Source: Linum tenue
Lineage: Eukaryota > Streptophyta > Magnoliopsida > Malpighiales > Linaceae
Length of the DNA: 64,000 bases
Reading direction: 5' to 3'
NCBI GenBank assembly: GCA_946122785.1
Contig: CAMGYJ010000008.1
Coordinates: 6,907,742 to 6,971,741, forward strand
Part shown: positions 34,501 through 46,871 of the stretch, piece by piece
Layout: each line of letters opens with the position of its first letter
Numbering within the stretch: the first letter of the stretch is position 1
Notes under the pieces: generated by a model
Seen by the model: only the letters and a program-made list of their open reading frames with translations
What the model was told of the DNA's origin: nothing
Databases searched by the model: none
Translations under genes and position numbers: made by a program

Positions 34501-37500
34501 GGACTTTCTCTCACTTAAGTACCTCCATATCAATTGGATAAAACGATATTCACCCAGTATGTTGGTCCAGAGAAACACAGTCATCGCGATATATGAATGA
34601 TAAAGGGGTGGAGAATGTTCCACAATCAAGAGAAGTGAAGTTATGCCCATGACTAAAAATCCAAGCAGATAAACCTGTGAAACAAACCAAAATTTGCATC
34701 AAAAGAAACAATATGGTTACTTGAGAAACCAAGATTCACAGGTAAAAATTGGCAGCTGCCACAAATGTTAGAGCTGTTTTTATCATAAACCGTAAAATTT
34801 GAAGGAATAACGGAAGGAGACCAACAATTAAGTAACACAGTAATGAAACACACTTAACACAAACCAATGAAGATGTCTCCACAAACCATAGAATTTCCAC
34901 ACTTTATAATTTTCATGCAGGCACTGTGATAGATGGCAGCATGCCAACTTCCAAGACATCAGTCTCGAAAACACTTCCTGGACAAAAGTGTTTTAATTAA
35001 CAAATATTTAATTTACAGAAGTTTAAAATAGGATGGCTAGACTGACTAAGATATCCTTAGGTATTTTACCAGAAATGTTCATTGCATATACGGACAATTA
35101 GCTAACAACCAGCTACAATTAGTAATTCTTTTACAGTTTTTTCCCACTAGTTCTGAAACGTGAACTACAAGCATGAACGCTTACAGTTTTCTTTCCAGAA
35201 GTATGTTTCTGTGGCACAGCTGGTTGCATCTTCATGATATCTCTCGCCAGTGAAGTATACGATTGCAGGACATGAAGAATAATATACAGCATCCAGCCAA
35301 TGTACCCCAGAGTAATCATGGTCATTAACATCAACCAATCATATGTCTGAAAATAGTGAAGTCCTTGCAGAGCCAAGCTTCTTAGATCTTCAGATAGTTT
35401 CACTGCAGCTTCATAGTCCTTAATGGATATTAGAGATTCAATCTGCTCCAGTAAAGCTGAATGATTAGCCAATGGTCCAAATGGCTTGAAATACAAGGAG
35501 CTTGACTGCTTCATCTCTGAGATCGTCAGGGAAATCGATGTGACACAGAAAATGGAGCTATGTCATCGGACATACTTGTCTCCTTTTCACTAAAACAGTT
35601 AATTTCTACAAGTTGGAAGGCTTCAGGTACTGTGTTGGAACTTAACAACAGAAGGAAAGGATACGTGATTTGCGAAGAAACTGGCTCAAAATCTGTTTCG
35701 TGTTTGCTAACACAGCTTCAACTTCTTCTGCCTGGACAAAAAAAAAAAAAAAATGAGATACTTTCAACAGGTCTAAAACCATCGTCTAGCAGCCAGATGT
35801 CATATTATGCAAGATATATCATGTTTGTTTTGACAGAAAACTATATTGTATCTATATATATACTCATATAATAATACTGATATATTATAATACTTCAGAA
35901 ATGTTTACTGGATGAAAACACAAACCTACCCTAGGTTTGAGCCATGAGACCAGCATGCAACTTATGAAGAAATATAAAGTTTATCGGCAACTTAAACTGA
36001 GTTGGTAATGCTGTACTAACCTTGATCATGCTTATGTAGCCTAGTGGCAAGTTTCCCACCGAGTTAACGGGACAAGGTATGCCAACAAGTGTTGACTGCC
36101 AACAGAAAAAAGCAAAAGCAAAGTAATGTAAGTACCTCGGAAAATATAAAAAGTTTAGAGTTGAAAGTAATTTTTCAAGCTCAGCACATAGAATTGTTAG
36201 AAGTATATAACCATAAGAGGTGCAATATCAGCTTGATTAACGTCCACTCGTTCTATGCCACTTAGGCCCCATTCTACTGGAGTAGGTGTGTCATGTTCAT
36301 GCTCATCAACGAAGCGTAAACCATGATCAGAATGGGTGCTCTCGGATACCGGCCTTGGATATTTGACTCCTGCTCCCCAAGCCACAAGGGGAGTATCAGT
36401 GTTTGTAGGATGCCCATCACCATGACTACCTGTTAGGCCAACCATTAATGTGAAGGCTTAGACTAACAAAGAGCGGACAGACAGGCGCTCAGAAAACTTA
36501 TTTTGTAACATAAAGCAGTGGGATACTTCACAGTGATGTAAAAGAGGTTCTGGAACATCTAAAAATGCATGGCTACATACAATTTAACCATGTGATGTGA
36601 ACATTTTGCTGTTCTGAAAGCATGAGAAATCTCTTTGCAAAATGGATAATATAACAGGGCAATGGAAGCGAAAATCTGGCTTGTTAATGTTGTTTGTATC
36701 CAAATAATCAAGAAGGCAAGGATCGGAACTATTTATCAATGTCTCGTAGTTAAAGCATGAAGAAGCAAAATGGATGAGATAAATTGTTGTCTACAGACCT
36801 TTATCGCTCATTCCATGGTCAGCTGTAAATATGTAAGCAGTACGATTGTCCTTGTAATAGTCTTCAAGAAGAGCATACATGCGTTCGGCAATGCGGTCCA
36901 CAACCTTAACATTGTTGAGATAAATAGATGAAAAGGGCCTGTGTGCATGTCCATTTGAATCACACCCCAGTAGATGCAGAAATATGACTAGTTTATCTTG
37001 TAGAAGTAACTCCTTCAACTTTGGGTCTTCGTTTGACCTATTCAGAAGGCTCTGAAATTGATCAAAAGACCACTCATCCAAAAAGGAAGCATCTGCATTA
37101 AGACTATTGAATTGATAAAGCATTCAGTAAAACTGAAAATCACACAATAATGCTAGTGTATACGAAATGAAAGTTTCATGGCAGTACGTTGAAATGATAT
37201 ATTTTGATCACATCCATGACTGAACATTTGAATGCCACAATCTCGAGCTTCCACCAGTTATGAAACCTCAAAATTAAACCTAAAGAGAAAACCGTCTCAC
37301 AAAAGCAGTTCAAAGCCATGAACTTTAACTAACCAGTTGCGAAATCTTCAAATTCATGAGGATAGCTCTTCCATGTGCTATGGGGCAACGCACTACAGAA
37401 GATTGGAACAATATCTGGGCTCCCATAAGAAAAGGTATGCCTGCTTTGATTAAAAACTGAATCGAACTCCACTGGATTAGCTTTCCATCCTGCACAAAGC

Positions 37501-38267
37501 AATGAATATGTTCAGTCAATTGCATCTATCGTACCTTTCTAGATTCTTAAATAATTGCGGATGAAAGGAATCCAATGATCAATTGACTACCTTTTGTGAC
37601 AGCACTAGGATCCTCGTAAAACCCAGCAATGATAGCTACATGGCCTGGTCTTGATTCGGTAGGTGGCCGAGCATGAGAGACTCCCCATCTACCTTGGTTC
37701 CTAATTACACTCCTCAAAAATGGTGCTCTGTAGTTTCCCTCCACATCCGGCTCAAAGAACTTATCAGCACGTAATCCATCAGCTGCAGCAAATACTTTTT
37801 TCAACTCAATGAACTAACTATAAAGCAAGTTTCAAAATGAAAACGTTGAAGAAAACAATATCCCCGCCTCTCAGAGGCATTTTATCAAACACTTCACAGT
37901 TGCCCAACCAAAGGGAAAAGTAATTGCTAACAAAGGAGCGAGCTTTACCGACGAGAAGGACGAGGCGTTTGGCGGGGGCAGTGAACCGAGGCTGAACGGG
38001 ATCCATGCCGTGGACAATTGGTGTCTTGAAGTAGATGTCGAAGATGCTGAGCATGTAAACAGCGTGGAGGATGACTCCAAGTATAACTAGCCATGTCTCT
38101 CGTCTCTTCAGCCATTTCCTTCTCCTCGCTACATCGGCTGCCACTCTTCCGGCTCCGGCTCTGGTACCCAGGATCCCGTCGGCGCTTCTCATTGCTGCCG
38201 GAAGATCTTGTTTTCTATTTTGCTTTCCTCTGTCTTGCTTTCCCCTTTCCGTCCTTCGCTCGGCCAC
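31536..38267 (-). CDS. PIGO: GPI ethanolamine phosphate transferase 3 (PIG-O/GPI13)
   Basis: This ER membrane enzyme adds phosphoethanolamine to the third mannose of the GPI anchor precursor, the bridge later joined to the protein. I can join 19 exons with consistent phases: 38267-37949, 37782-37591, 37489-37334, 37092-36799, 36429-36212, 36095-36021, 35731-35665, 35516-35185, 34977-34861, 34674-34441, 34340-34153, 33989-33848, 33759-33651, 33173-33071, 32942-32756, 32599-32501, 32406-32348, 32244-32139, 31700-31536. This gives 1053 residues, near the usual size. One membrane helix lies near residue 60. The luminal alkaline-phosphatase-like domain has [13 protein letters not shown] (about 107) and [17 protein letters not shown] (about 312-328), which bind metals. 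Many membrane helices follow. MRSADG at 38192 is an alternative start. Confidence 0.92.
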
Positions 38268-38647
38268 TTTTCAGTTAAACTGTTTATTTCCGGTTCCGGT
38301 CTGCAGTGTTGAGTCTTGCCGGGGGAAGTTGTTGAACGAGGTTGGATCTTGAATTCAGATATTATGATCCAGATTCGGGCCTATAGCGGCCCAATGCATA
38401 ATAAATCATTATACTATGACTTTTGGGCCCATTTTTAGCATGGTTGACACACCTCTTTTGTTTCAGTTAGGGCCCAGGTTCTTTTTTTCATGGATGGTTT
38501 ATCCAATATAGGTAGTTTACAAATATTGTGAAGTCAGAGGTAATAGTTGACAAACAGTCAAACTGTTAATGAAAGAGCTTTTTGGATTAGTGAACCACTA
38601 GAAAGATGACGGACTTCAACGGTTTTACTCTATAATCTATCTATCTA
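38268..38647. other. PIG-O upstream region
   Basis: A 380-bp interval between the PIG-O start codon and the 5' end of Helitron A. It ends in a short tct-a repeat (ctatctatctatct, about 38636-38650) at the insertion point. No clear TATA box was found. Confidence 0.4.
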
Positions 38648-41321
38648 TCTATAAAATTATTAAAGGGCTTTCATTTTGAAGCCACTGCCACGTACCCCTT
38701 CCTGCAATTTCAGGCAATCCACGTCAGATTATAAGAACCATGTTCCGCACAAACAACCGTCGCTTCTTCCCCTGAAGTATCCCGCCGTTTCCTCTACTCC
38801 ATCCGCCAAATTCTGCAACTGTAGTCGTCTCATGCCTGCCCCATCCCAACCTATCATTCGTTTTTTTCCTGTAAACTACACTGCAACAAAGTGAATTTTG
38901 CTTCCTGCCACGGTGCCACCGCAGCCGCCTGTCCCACCGCCCATCGCATCTCTCGGCCTCTTGAAGACCCCCTTGCCGTTGCCGGTCTCTCTTTTGGTTG
39001 TCATTCCATAACCCTCTGTTCTTTTAGGAGGGAAAGGGGAGGGAAAGGAAAGAATGGGAGGGAATTGTGCTTCCCTAGAAGTTTTCCGCTGTTCTCCAAG
39101 CAAGCTACAGTGGCAAGGGACGGAAAATGGAAATGAACTTTTACTGTTCCATCCTCCCCTCCGATTTGGAGGGAAACTGATTAATGGTGGGCCAATTAAT
39201 AGGAAAGTTAGTTTTTAATTAATAAATATGATAACTGGGAAGTTAATGGTTGGCTTGGGGAGAGAAACGGATAGCAATTAATAGATAATAGAATAATTGG
39301 TTGTAATTCTATAGGGATAAAGGAGAATTTAATAATTTAATCAAATACTAGAAAGAGATAATTTAATACGCGTATAAATGAACACGAATTAATTAGGAGA
39401 ATGATGAAATAATTAAATTATTTAATCATTGTTACGGGATAGGAATTTTTTTGTGCGTGTGGCGTGTGAAGGAAGATAGGGATGGCAACAAAAGTACAAA
39501 ACCCGAACTCACATGTACCTTATCCAATCCAACCCGGTTAACGCTGATAAAACCCGTGTTGACGGGTTTTGGGTGGGTTTTGGTTTAAACCCGCTACACT
39601 GTTCATTGAGTTGGGTTGGGTTTGAGTTTAGGTAAACCCGCCGCATGGGTACCCGCTCACACGCATATAATTAATTTTTTCGGGTGTTACATTTTTTATA
39701 GAATGAACATCATCTTGTACTACAAAGGTAATCAAATTTGTATGAAAAAATAAAATAGAGTTAAATGAACAATTTATGCTCCGTTAACAAATAATAAAAA
39801 TGATGAGGGTTATGTAGAAATAGGTTATTCATAATATTCATTTTCGCAATTTTGCATATACTTACTATTACATAATCAATAAAATAACTCATATAAAAAA
39901 TCAATATAATAACATATCTATCACACTTTCCTATATACTTATCCCTTTCACTTTTCCCCCATAAAACAACATTTTCTCTCCAATTCCCTTCCCCTCCAAT
40001 TTTCCTTCCCCTCCAAATTTTCCCTTCTCTCCCCTCCTTTTCCTCCCCTGCTTCGGAAACAGGGGGTAAGAGTTTTTGATTGCCATGTCTTTGGTTTGCT
40101 TTAATTAAATGGATTTCTCTGTTGTCATTGGATTATTTTGTGTTTTGCTGAAAGGGATTTGGATTATTTGTTGACTTGATTGGTTTCTTTGTTATCAATT
40201 ATTTCTTTCTTTCTTTCTTTCTTTCGTGCAGATTTGTGCTCCATTGATTCGACACACTGTCCTCCTTCAACGGCCGACTCCCACTTCCTCGCCTAGACAT
40301 TGATCGGTAAATGGTCCAATAACCACCCTTCTCTTGGTAGGAGTGAAAAAAACCAACAGTAAAAAAATCCCTCGCACTCTCCAATCCGCAAATCATGCCA
40401 ATGTATCAGCCTTGGAACAATGATATGATGTTCATTTTGTGCATGCTTTGTGTTAAATAAATTCGAATTAGAAGCATCTGCATGTTAATAGATTCATTAT
40501 AACTTTTGTCTACAATTGTTGTTTTTCTCACAAACCATTGTCCTATATTATTGTGCAGCTCCAGTGAATTACTCTAATTTAAGTTATGACTCCAACTCAA
40601 GCATCTTCTTCTTTGGCTCTTAGCCATTATTGGCAACTCTAAACCGTCATATATCAGGTTTCACCAATTACACCATCATTCTATACAAATAACCTTGATT
40701 ATAACTGTAAAGTTTAATATGATAGTGACTATAGGATAGTAATAGGATGTCATAAATCCATCGTAAATGGATTGTATAACACGAGTAGAACTTATGCATG
40801 TTTTAAGTTGTTTCAAAAAAATGGAAGGTGTGGGTTATTGCCCTAATGTTGCTAGACATGGCACAACCATTGTTGCCCTTTGCAAGGATGATTTGATTTA
40901 TAGAGTTGTAGATATATTTTCAATTTTCAGACTTGACGGAATAGGAAATATCGTCAAATGCTTTCACCTATAATTGCTTGATTTGTGGCTTTTATATCTC
41001 GCGTTTAAGGGATGAAATTTTAATAATGTTGAAAAAATTGGTAGAATGTAATATGCTACCTAATTTATTAACCTTTAATCCATTTATTAGTTTAACAATA
41101 ATTGAATTAATTAAGAGGTTAAAGCTATATTTCAAAGTAAAGTGCGATTAGATACCAAAATTTAGTTTTTATTTTCTTACAAACTAATGTCCTATACCAT
41201 TATAAACTATCATAAATTGGAGGATAAACTTATACTTCTACATACTCTTCTTAAAATAACAATTCAAAGTAAAAAAAAGCAACAATAGGGCTAACTGCCC
41301 AACGGGCAGGGTCGAAGCTAG
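38648..41321 (+). mobile_element. Helitron-like element A
   Basis: The 5' end reads TCTATAAAATTATTAAAGGGC right after an A. The 3' end has a perfect hairpin, ctgccc-aac-gggcag (41295-41309), 8 bases and then CTAG (41318-41321), followed by T. TC start, hairpin, CTRR end and A/T insertion context are the Helitron signature. The first 170 bp are homologous to the 5' end of element B, in opposite orientation. It is 2674 bp, non-autonomous (no Rep/helicase seen), and carries a PPR gene fragment. It also holds a ttct-repeat tract (about 40201-40225) and a region rich in aacccg motifs (39500-39660). Confidence 0.75.
40767..41095 (+). pseudogene. Pentatricopeptide-repeat gene fragment captured in Helitron A
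   Basis: One frame reads MEGVGYCPNVARHGTTIVALCKDDLI, and a second, after a frame shift near 40950, reads NAFTYNCLICGFY and NMLPNLLTFNPFI. These match the PPR pattern (PNVxTYxxLIxxLCKxGLxxEA). About three repeats of 35 residues remain. The break in frame, the lack of a start or targeting peptide and the location inside a Helitron all indicate a captured, dead fragment. Confidence 0.6.
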
Positions 41322-41351
41322 TTGTCTCTAATAAAATGATTTACTTAGTAA

Positions 41352-43175
41352 CTAGTTAGGTGCCCGGCCTTTGGCCGGGTCTAATGTGTCACGATTTGTT
41401 GAGTTGTGCTTTTTTTTTTTTTTTGTTGAACCGAAGTGTTTGCATGTTCTTTATTACTCTTATGAGGAAACGATTGGTATTAGATGTATGTAAGTTATTT
41501 ATAAGCTAATGTGTTAAACATATAAGCAGTTGTAGTTATTGACATGAAATTCTACGTAAAGCAATGTATGTAAATATATAAAGGTTGCATTGGTTGGAGA
41601 TGTTTGGTAGCCGGTGGCATCATAGCACACTATGGCAAGTGATTATGGTACTGTCACCCTATTATATTAGAATCAAAGTACGCTTGGGCTTCTTGTAACT
41701 CAATGCATCAAGTCTTGACCATTTTCAAGGCTCTAGTGGTAGAGTTCTGGTTAGTTTTTTAGGTTAGTTTTCTTTTTCTATGTTGTGGCAGTGTCGGTGT
41801 TTTTTGGACTTTGGAGGTTTGGGGCTCGTGGACATAATCTTGATGTTGTCTTCATGATCGTTGATGCTCTGCAAAATAGATTCAAGTCACTTAAGTTCCA
41901 AAATTTCATGTACAAACTGGAAATAAAGATATACATGCAAATGTTCCCTTGCTTTCTCTTGCAGTTGTGGTCTTGTGGATATCCCTGGCTTTCTCCTCAG
42001 AGTACTTGTGTTTATATATTGCTACTGGGAAGAGTGTATAGCCAGTCTATGAAAGTTATAATTCATAGCAGAAACAACAAAACATCTCATCGAGCAGTCT
42101 ACAAAGATGGAAATAAAGGTTTACCTGTGAAATCCCTTGCTTTCCCTTCTCAACTCAAGTAGTGCAGTTGTGGATTATCCCTAGCTTTCTCCTCCTCGAG
42201 TACTTGAGTTTATTGCTAGTGGAAAGAGGGTAGCCACTCTATGCAAGTTATATATAACTCATAGCAGAACAACAATCTCATCGAACAGTATCCCCTAGAA
42301 ACTCAAAGTGGTACTGATTTTGTGCGCGTCCTATGCATTTGTGGATCAACTTGTTGTGTGTAAGTCTGTCCATTTGTCTCAAAATGCAATGGGGATCAGT
42401 CAATATTGTCTTGTCATATCTGGGAAAGTGAGCAAGGAATTAAAGCAGCAATAAATATGTAATAGGAGCAGCGAAGCCATGCAAGTAAGAGAAGCAACAA
42501 AAAAAACCAAAAAGGAACCCTCAATTTTCAAGTGATTACAAAACTTAACGGCAAGAAGAAAGTCCATCCCACAAATTTGACAACATCGAAATCAAGCAGT
42601 ACCAGATTGGAACTATCAAAAGCCAAACAATGTACTCAAACATCCCGCCTTCCTCTCATCAAATCAGACCCAAAATCTAAGATTCAAGGCCTAGAAACAC
42701 CCAAGCAAAAGAACAGGAAACCCATCTCAATTGAAAATTGAAGTCGAAAGAAACATAAGAAGACACCTCCTTCTTGACGAAGATCATGAGGGCAGTTTGA
42801 CGGGCTACCGTGGCGCCTTGCCTTGCAGGAGGAAGAGGGACTTGGAGGGAGATTGTAGAATCGATGGAGCGGGCAAATTAAACGACTATAGGGTGTGTCG
42901 GAAGAGCGCAAGGCGGGGATATGAGAACTGGTGGTGGGACAGGAGCATGCGGTGGCAGGAGGCAGAATTCACTCTCCATAGGTATGGGGCAGGCGGGTGG
43001 CAGGAGGCTTTTACGGTGACGAATTCTGGCGGATGGAGGACACAAAGCGGCGGAAGAAACGACGGTTTCTCTGCGCGAAACAGTTTCTTTATAGTCTGAC
43101 GTGGATAGCCTCAAATTACAGGGAGGAGTACGTGGCAGTGGCTTAAATCTAAAAGCCCTTTAATATATTTTAAGA
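41352..43175 (-). mobile_element. Helitron-like element B (inverted)
   Basis: Read on the minus strand, it starts TCTTAAAATATATTAAAGGGC at 43175 and ends with a hairpin, cccggcc-aaa-ggccggg (plus 41363-41379), 7 bases and CTAG (41355-41352), followed by T. Its 5' region (gccactgccacgtactcc, then ccacgtcagactataa) is homologous to the start of element A. It is 1824 bp with no Rep/helicase. The base before TC is T rather than the usual A. The 3' ends of A and B are only 30 bp apart, so they lie tail to tail. Confidence 0.7.
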
Positions 43176-43643
43176 AACAACGTATATCATGTTTTACAAC
43201 CTCTTTCTACCTTAAAAGAAGAAACATTTTGGGAAGTTCCAAGCATAAGGGAACCTTGGTACTATAGTCCTTCCTTGAGACAGGAACAACACATTCACCG
43301 AGACAAATAACAAGGTCATTCTTATCCAAGTTGCAATGCTCCATCATATATTATACTGAACCTTCTGTGCAGGGCTGAATTGCTCCGAGAAAAATGGATG
43401 TACAAGTTAAAACCAACACAGATCAAGATTAACAGTAACGCTCTTATATTGATGAAGATGGACATGGGAACAAGATCAACATACTAGCAGCAGCAAGAAA
43501 ACATTACACTATCAAGCAACCCCATTTGATTTTCCGATCCCGCTGGTCTCTCTACGTCAAAGACTTTTTCCGATGATCAACATTACATAGCTTCTAAACC
43601 CACAACAATAAGTAGCAAGAAACAGGGGAAACAGAGTTTTCTC
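43176..43643. other. 3' flank of GASA gene 1
   Basis: No gene visible. It probably includes the GASA 3' UTR. Nothing repetitive was recognised. Confidence 0.4.
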
Positions 43644-44420
43644 TTAAGGGCACTTGGGCTTGTCAAATTTAGTGGTCAAGCCAGTGTAGCAAGTCCCGCA
43701 CTGCTCACGGTTGCCATAAGTACCAGGGGGAACGCATTTGCACTTGCTGCAGCAACTCACGCAAGCCCTGTTGCACCGATTCGGCCTCGAGTGCAGCTTG
43801 CACCGATTGGCGCACAGTGGGGCGCAATCTGCAGGAACAGGGGATAGATGATGATGATGATATCAAACATTACTACTAACTAGAGCTACAACGTAGCTTA
43901 TAAAGAGAATGGAGGCTAAAGTGTTGAGCTTTCTGCTGAATCAATACCTTTGATTGACTTGACAAAGGGCGATGGAGAAGGAGGGGCAGCAGTTGGGGGC
44001 TTGGGGACTGGAACAGGGGAAGGGGCAGGGGCAGGGGAATGGCTGGGTGGCTTGGGGACAGCTGGAGAAGGAGTCGGAGTTGGTGGCTTCACCAGTGGCG
44101 GTGGGGAGGGTTTCGCCGGAGGTGATGGTGAAGGAGAGGGAGTCGGCGCTGGCTTCACCGGCGGTGTAGACGGTGGTGGAGGAGATTTGGCATACTTGGT
44201 GCTACTAACAGCCTCCTGGGTGGATGAAAGAAAGAGACAATTAACGCACAAGTAAAGAAAAGTGAATCCATGTAAAAGAAATGGATCAGACGAGTTAAGT
44301 TAAATGATGAGTTGGTTTTAACGTTACCTGGGAGATGAACTGATGATCTTGGTCTGCGTAGGAAGAAACAGCTAGGACAGTAGCTGTAAGTAGAAACAAC
44401 AACATAGATCTGGACGCCAT
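43644..44420 (-). CDS. Proline-rich GASA/snakin-type peptide precursor (GASA14-like)
   Basis: Three exons (44420-44328, 44215-43948, 43828-43644), phases consistent, give 181 residues. A signal peptide (MLLFLLTATVLAVSSYA, from residue 6) is followed by a middle exon almost wholly of Pro, Ser, Ala and Lys (SPPPPSTPPVKPAPTPSPSP and similar, about residues 40-115). That part resembles a hydroxyproline-rich wall protein. The C-terminal GASA domain of about 62 residues holds all 12 conserved Cys (DCAPLCANRCKLHSRPNRC, then CVSCCSKCKC, ending KPKCP). GASA proteins are secreted, often gibberellin-responsive, with roles in growth and defence. The Pro-rich plus GASA layout is that of Arabidopsis GASA14. 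A minus-strand TATA-like ctatttataac lies about 80 bp upstream. Confidence 0.9.
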
Positions 44421-46871
44421 TGGGGAAGAAGACGAAGCAGGGGAACTACTATTTGGCTGTGTCTCAGTGAGATATGTGTTAGGTAAATGGGGTTATAAAT
44501 AGATGTAGGTGGAAGTGAGCAGGGGTGCTCATTATTATGTAATGGAGTTTAATGTTGGTCGGTGACGGTGACAAATTGAAAACATCTTTTTTACTGGGGA
44601 AGCTATGATAGGTTGTGCAAAAGAAGAAGCTTGCCAGCTGCTTTCTTATATTTTTTTGGGGTGAAGCAGTCAGGCAAGCAGCTGCTTTAATACATTAGAC
44701 AAGACTGGGATGGAGTGCAGGGGAACATGAGTCATGGGCCAGCACGAGCAGTAGTCCACAACTCTGACTTTTGAGGTTCCAACCCACATGGTCTCTCCAT
44801 AGTTTAGGGTGAACAAACACACCCGCAAACTTATTTATCCGTCCAATCCGACCCAACCCACTCGTATTTATCGCTAATATGAAGGTTTGGGTTGGGTGAG
44901 CGTTTTCTTTTGTACAACCCATCTCTATTGGGTTGGGTTTGGATTTTGGGTACACAACCCGTAGAACCCGACCCAACCAGTATCCCAATTATTGGTAGGA
45001 GTTCGTATCCAAAAATATTTATGTCATATATAGCCATACTTATGTGAAAATTAAGATATTTTGTCATGTTTTTCTCTCATGGTCTCCCTAATCTAATGCA
45101 TTCTTCGGCTTAAAGTTTAGACATAAATTTAATATAACCATAGTAGCAATTTTCAATACCACGGGCCAAAGTAAAAAATATGTGTATAATTTGGGCCAAA
45201 CTAAGGTATTAACCCTATATATATATCAATAATCAATCCTAGCATTCAAACGGGATAAACCTTCCCATTTTTCCGGCGAGACAGAAGAGCCAAAATGCAA
45301 CGTTGTTGTGTGTGTCGTTGAAACAGAGCATTTCACAGGTTATCCAATTTGAGAACAACTCACTCCAGCTGTGTGTTCATGAAAGACATGTCAGGAGGTG
45401 AGGTGAAAAAAGATGACAAATGTAATGAATAAATAGCTATGTGCCTGTGCTGTACTGTGCTGTGCCTGCATCATCATCGTCATCATTATTCATCTACCCA
45501 TTTGCTCTGTTCAGAGCATCATCAGTCAGTAGCTTAGCTTAGCTTAGCTTGCTACAGAGTGCTCACTGCTCAGTCAGTGAGATACCCTTCCCCTGCAACA
45601 CATGTGAGATCACATGCTCAATTCAAACTGGTCAAACTTTTGTATGCGAATGAATCTGGAGACAACCTAGACACATCCCCGTCACGAACCCGCCCATGGC
45701 CCAACTCAGCATTACAACACCGGCTCAGCCCGGCCTCTTCATCAATTCACCTGGCCAGCCCACCCCTTTCTCTCCATTGGGCCGGGAATAATTAGACTTC
45801 AATGCAATTGTATTTCGGGCTGTTGAGAAAAATACTCTATTTAATATGCATATATATGGACGTATGTATGATTATGTGTTTAAAGTTTTTGTATATGTAA
45901 TAGTGTCAAATTTTTTCATTTTTATAATCTAATTGATAATTTATGCATTTATTTTTTTAAATATAATTATCTTTTGACATAATATTAGATGTACCCATCA
46001 TTTTGGAAAGAAATTAAATTACCAGTGTGTATCTTATACATAATTTAATTACACGTGCAATATTTTACTGACTATGTTTCGCCATTTTCTTCTTCTTCCA
46101 ATCACAATGACTAATACAAAGGTTGAGTACTGATGGTCACTCCTAAACCTCCGGGGCATCCAACAAGAATTTCAATAATGGGTCAATTTTAGCTTAAGTT
46201 TTTTATTTTATAGATTTGCATCGAATCAAATCATATCGTTGCAAATAAAAAAAAAATTCTGATTCGATGCTTGGACATGATTTTAGTCATTGTTTTATTT
46301 TTTTCTTTGATCGATCAATTTAGCTTAAATTAGATCAATTGAATAATAATAGACGTTATGTCAATCAACAGCTATCTGCGTATTCTTAACCTTTGTTACT
46401 TCCTTCACATAATTCTTGAAAAATATTGACAGTAGACGGATGAATAGAAATTACATGACTACTATTTAAACACATTAAGGAGGAGATAAAAGTAGATAGT
46501 ACTTCGTGACACTCAAACCCGAACACCCTGAAAATATAATATTCCTGTGATATCGTTGGACTAGTAGAATCGTATTTGATCACGAGATCGAAGACTTGAC
46601 AACTATGTAAGTCGACCTTTTTATTCAGATGGACATCAATATTAGAGACAAGTTGTACATAAACCAGAAGTACTGAAACATAATAGCCTAGCGTGCATGA
46701 ATACTTTAGTGGACTGCATATATATAGATATGCTTTTATTGAGCAGACGAAGGGGTAAACTGAAGTTTGTATGAGGAGGCAGGCTAGCTATCATAGTACG
46801 TATAATAATAAGGGATACATATAAGTAATCAGCATTATTATATTGTACGTGATATGGAATGTGTGTGTGTT
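44421..46871. other. Intergenic between the GASA genes
   Basis: It contains the GASA gene 1 promoter. A region at 44815-44990 is full of acccaaccc and gggttgggt in both orientations, a quasi-palindrome resembling 39500-39660 in Helitron A and probably a degenerate MITE. An agctt repeat (agcttagcttagcttagctt) lies near 45533-45552. No gene was identified; 46600-46870 should be the 3' flank of GASA gene 2. Confidence 0.45.

Noticed and set aside
38648..43175. Single large TIR transposon
   Set aside because: Only the outer 170 bp match; each half has its own Helitron 3' hairpin and CTAG end, and no TSD flanks the whole.
43950..44255. Glycine-rich plus-strand frame
   Set aside because: It is the reverse complement of the Pro-rich GASA exon.
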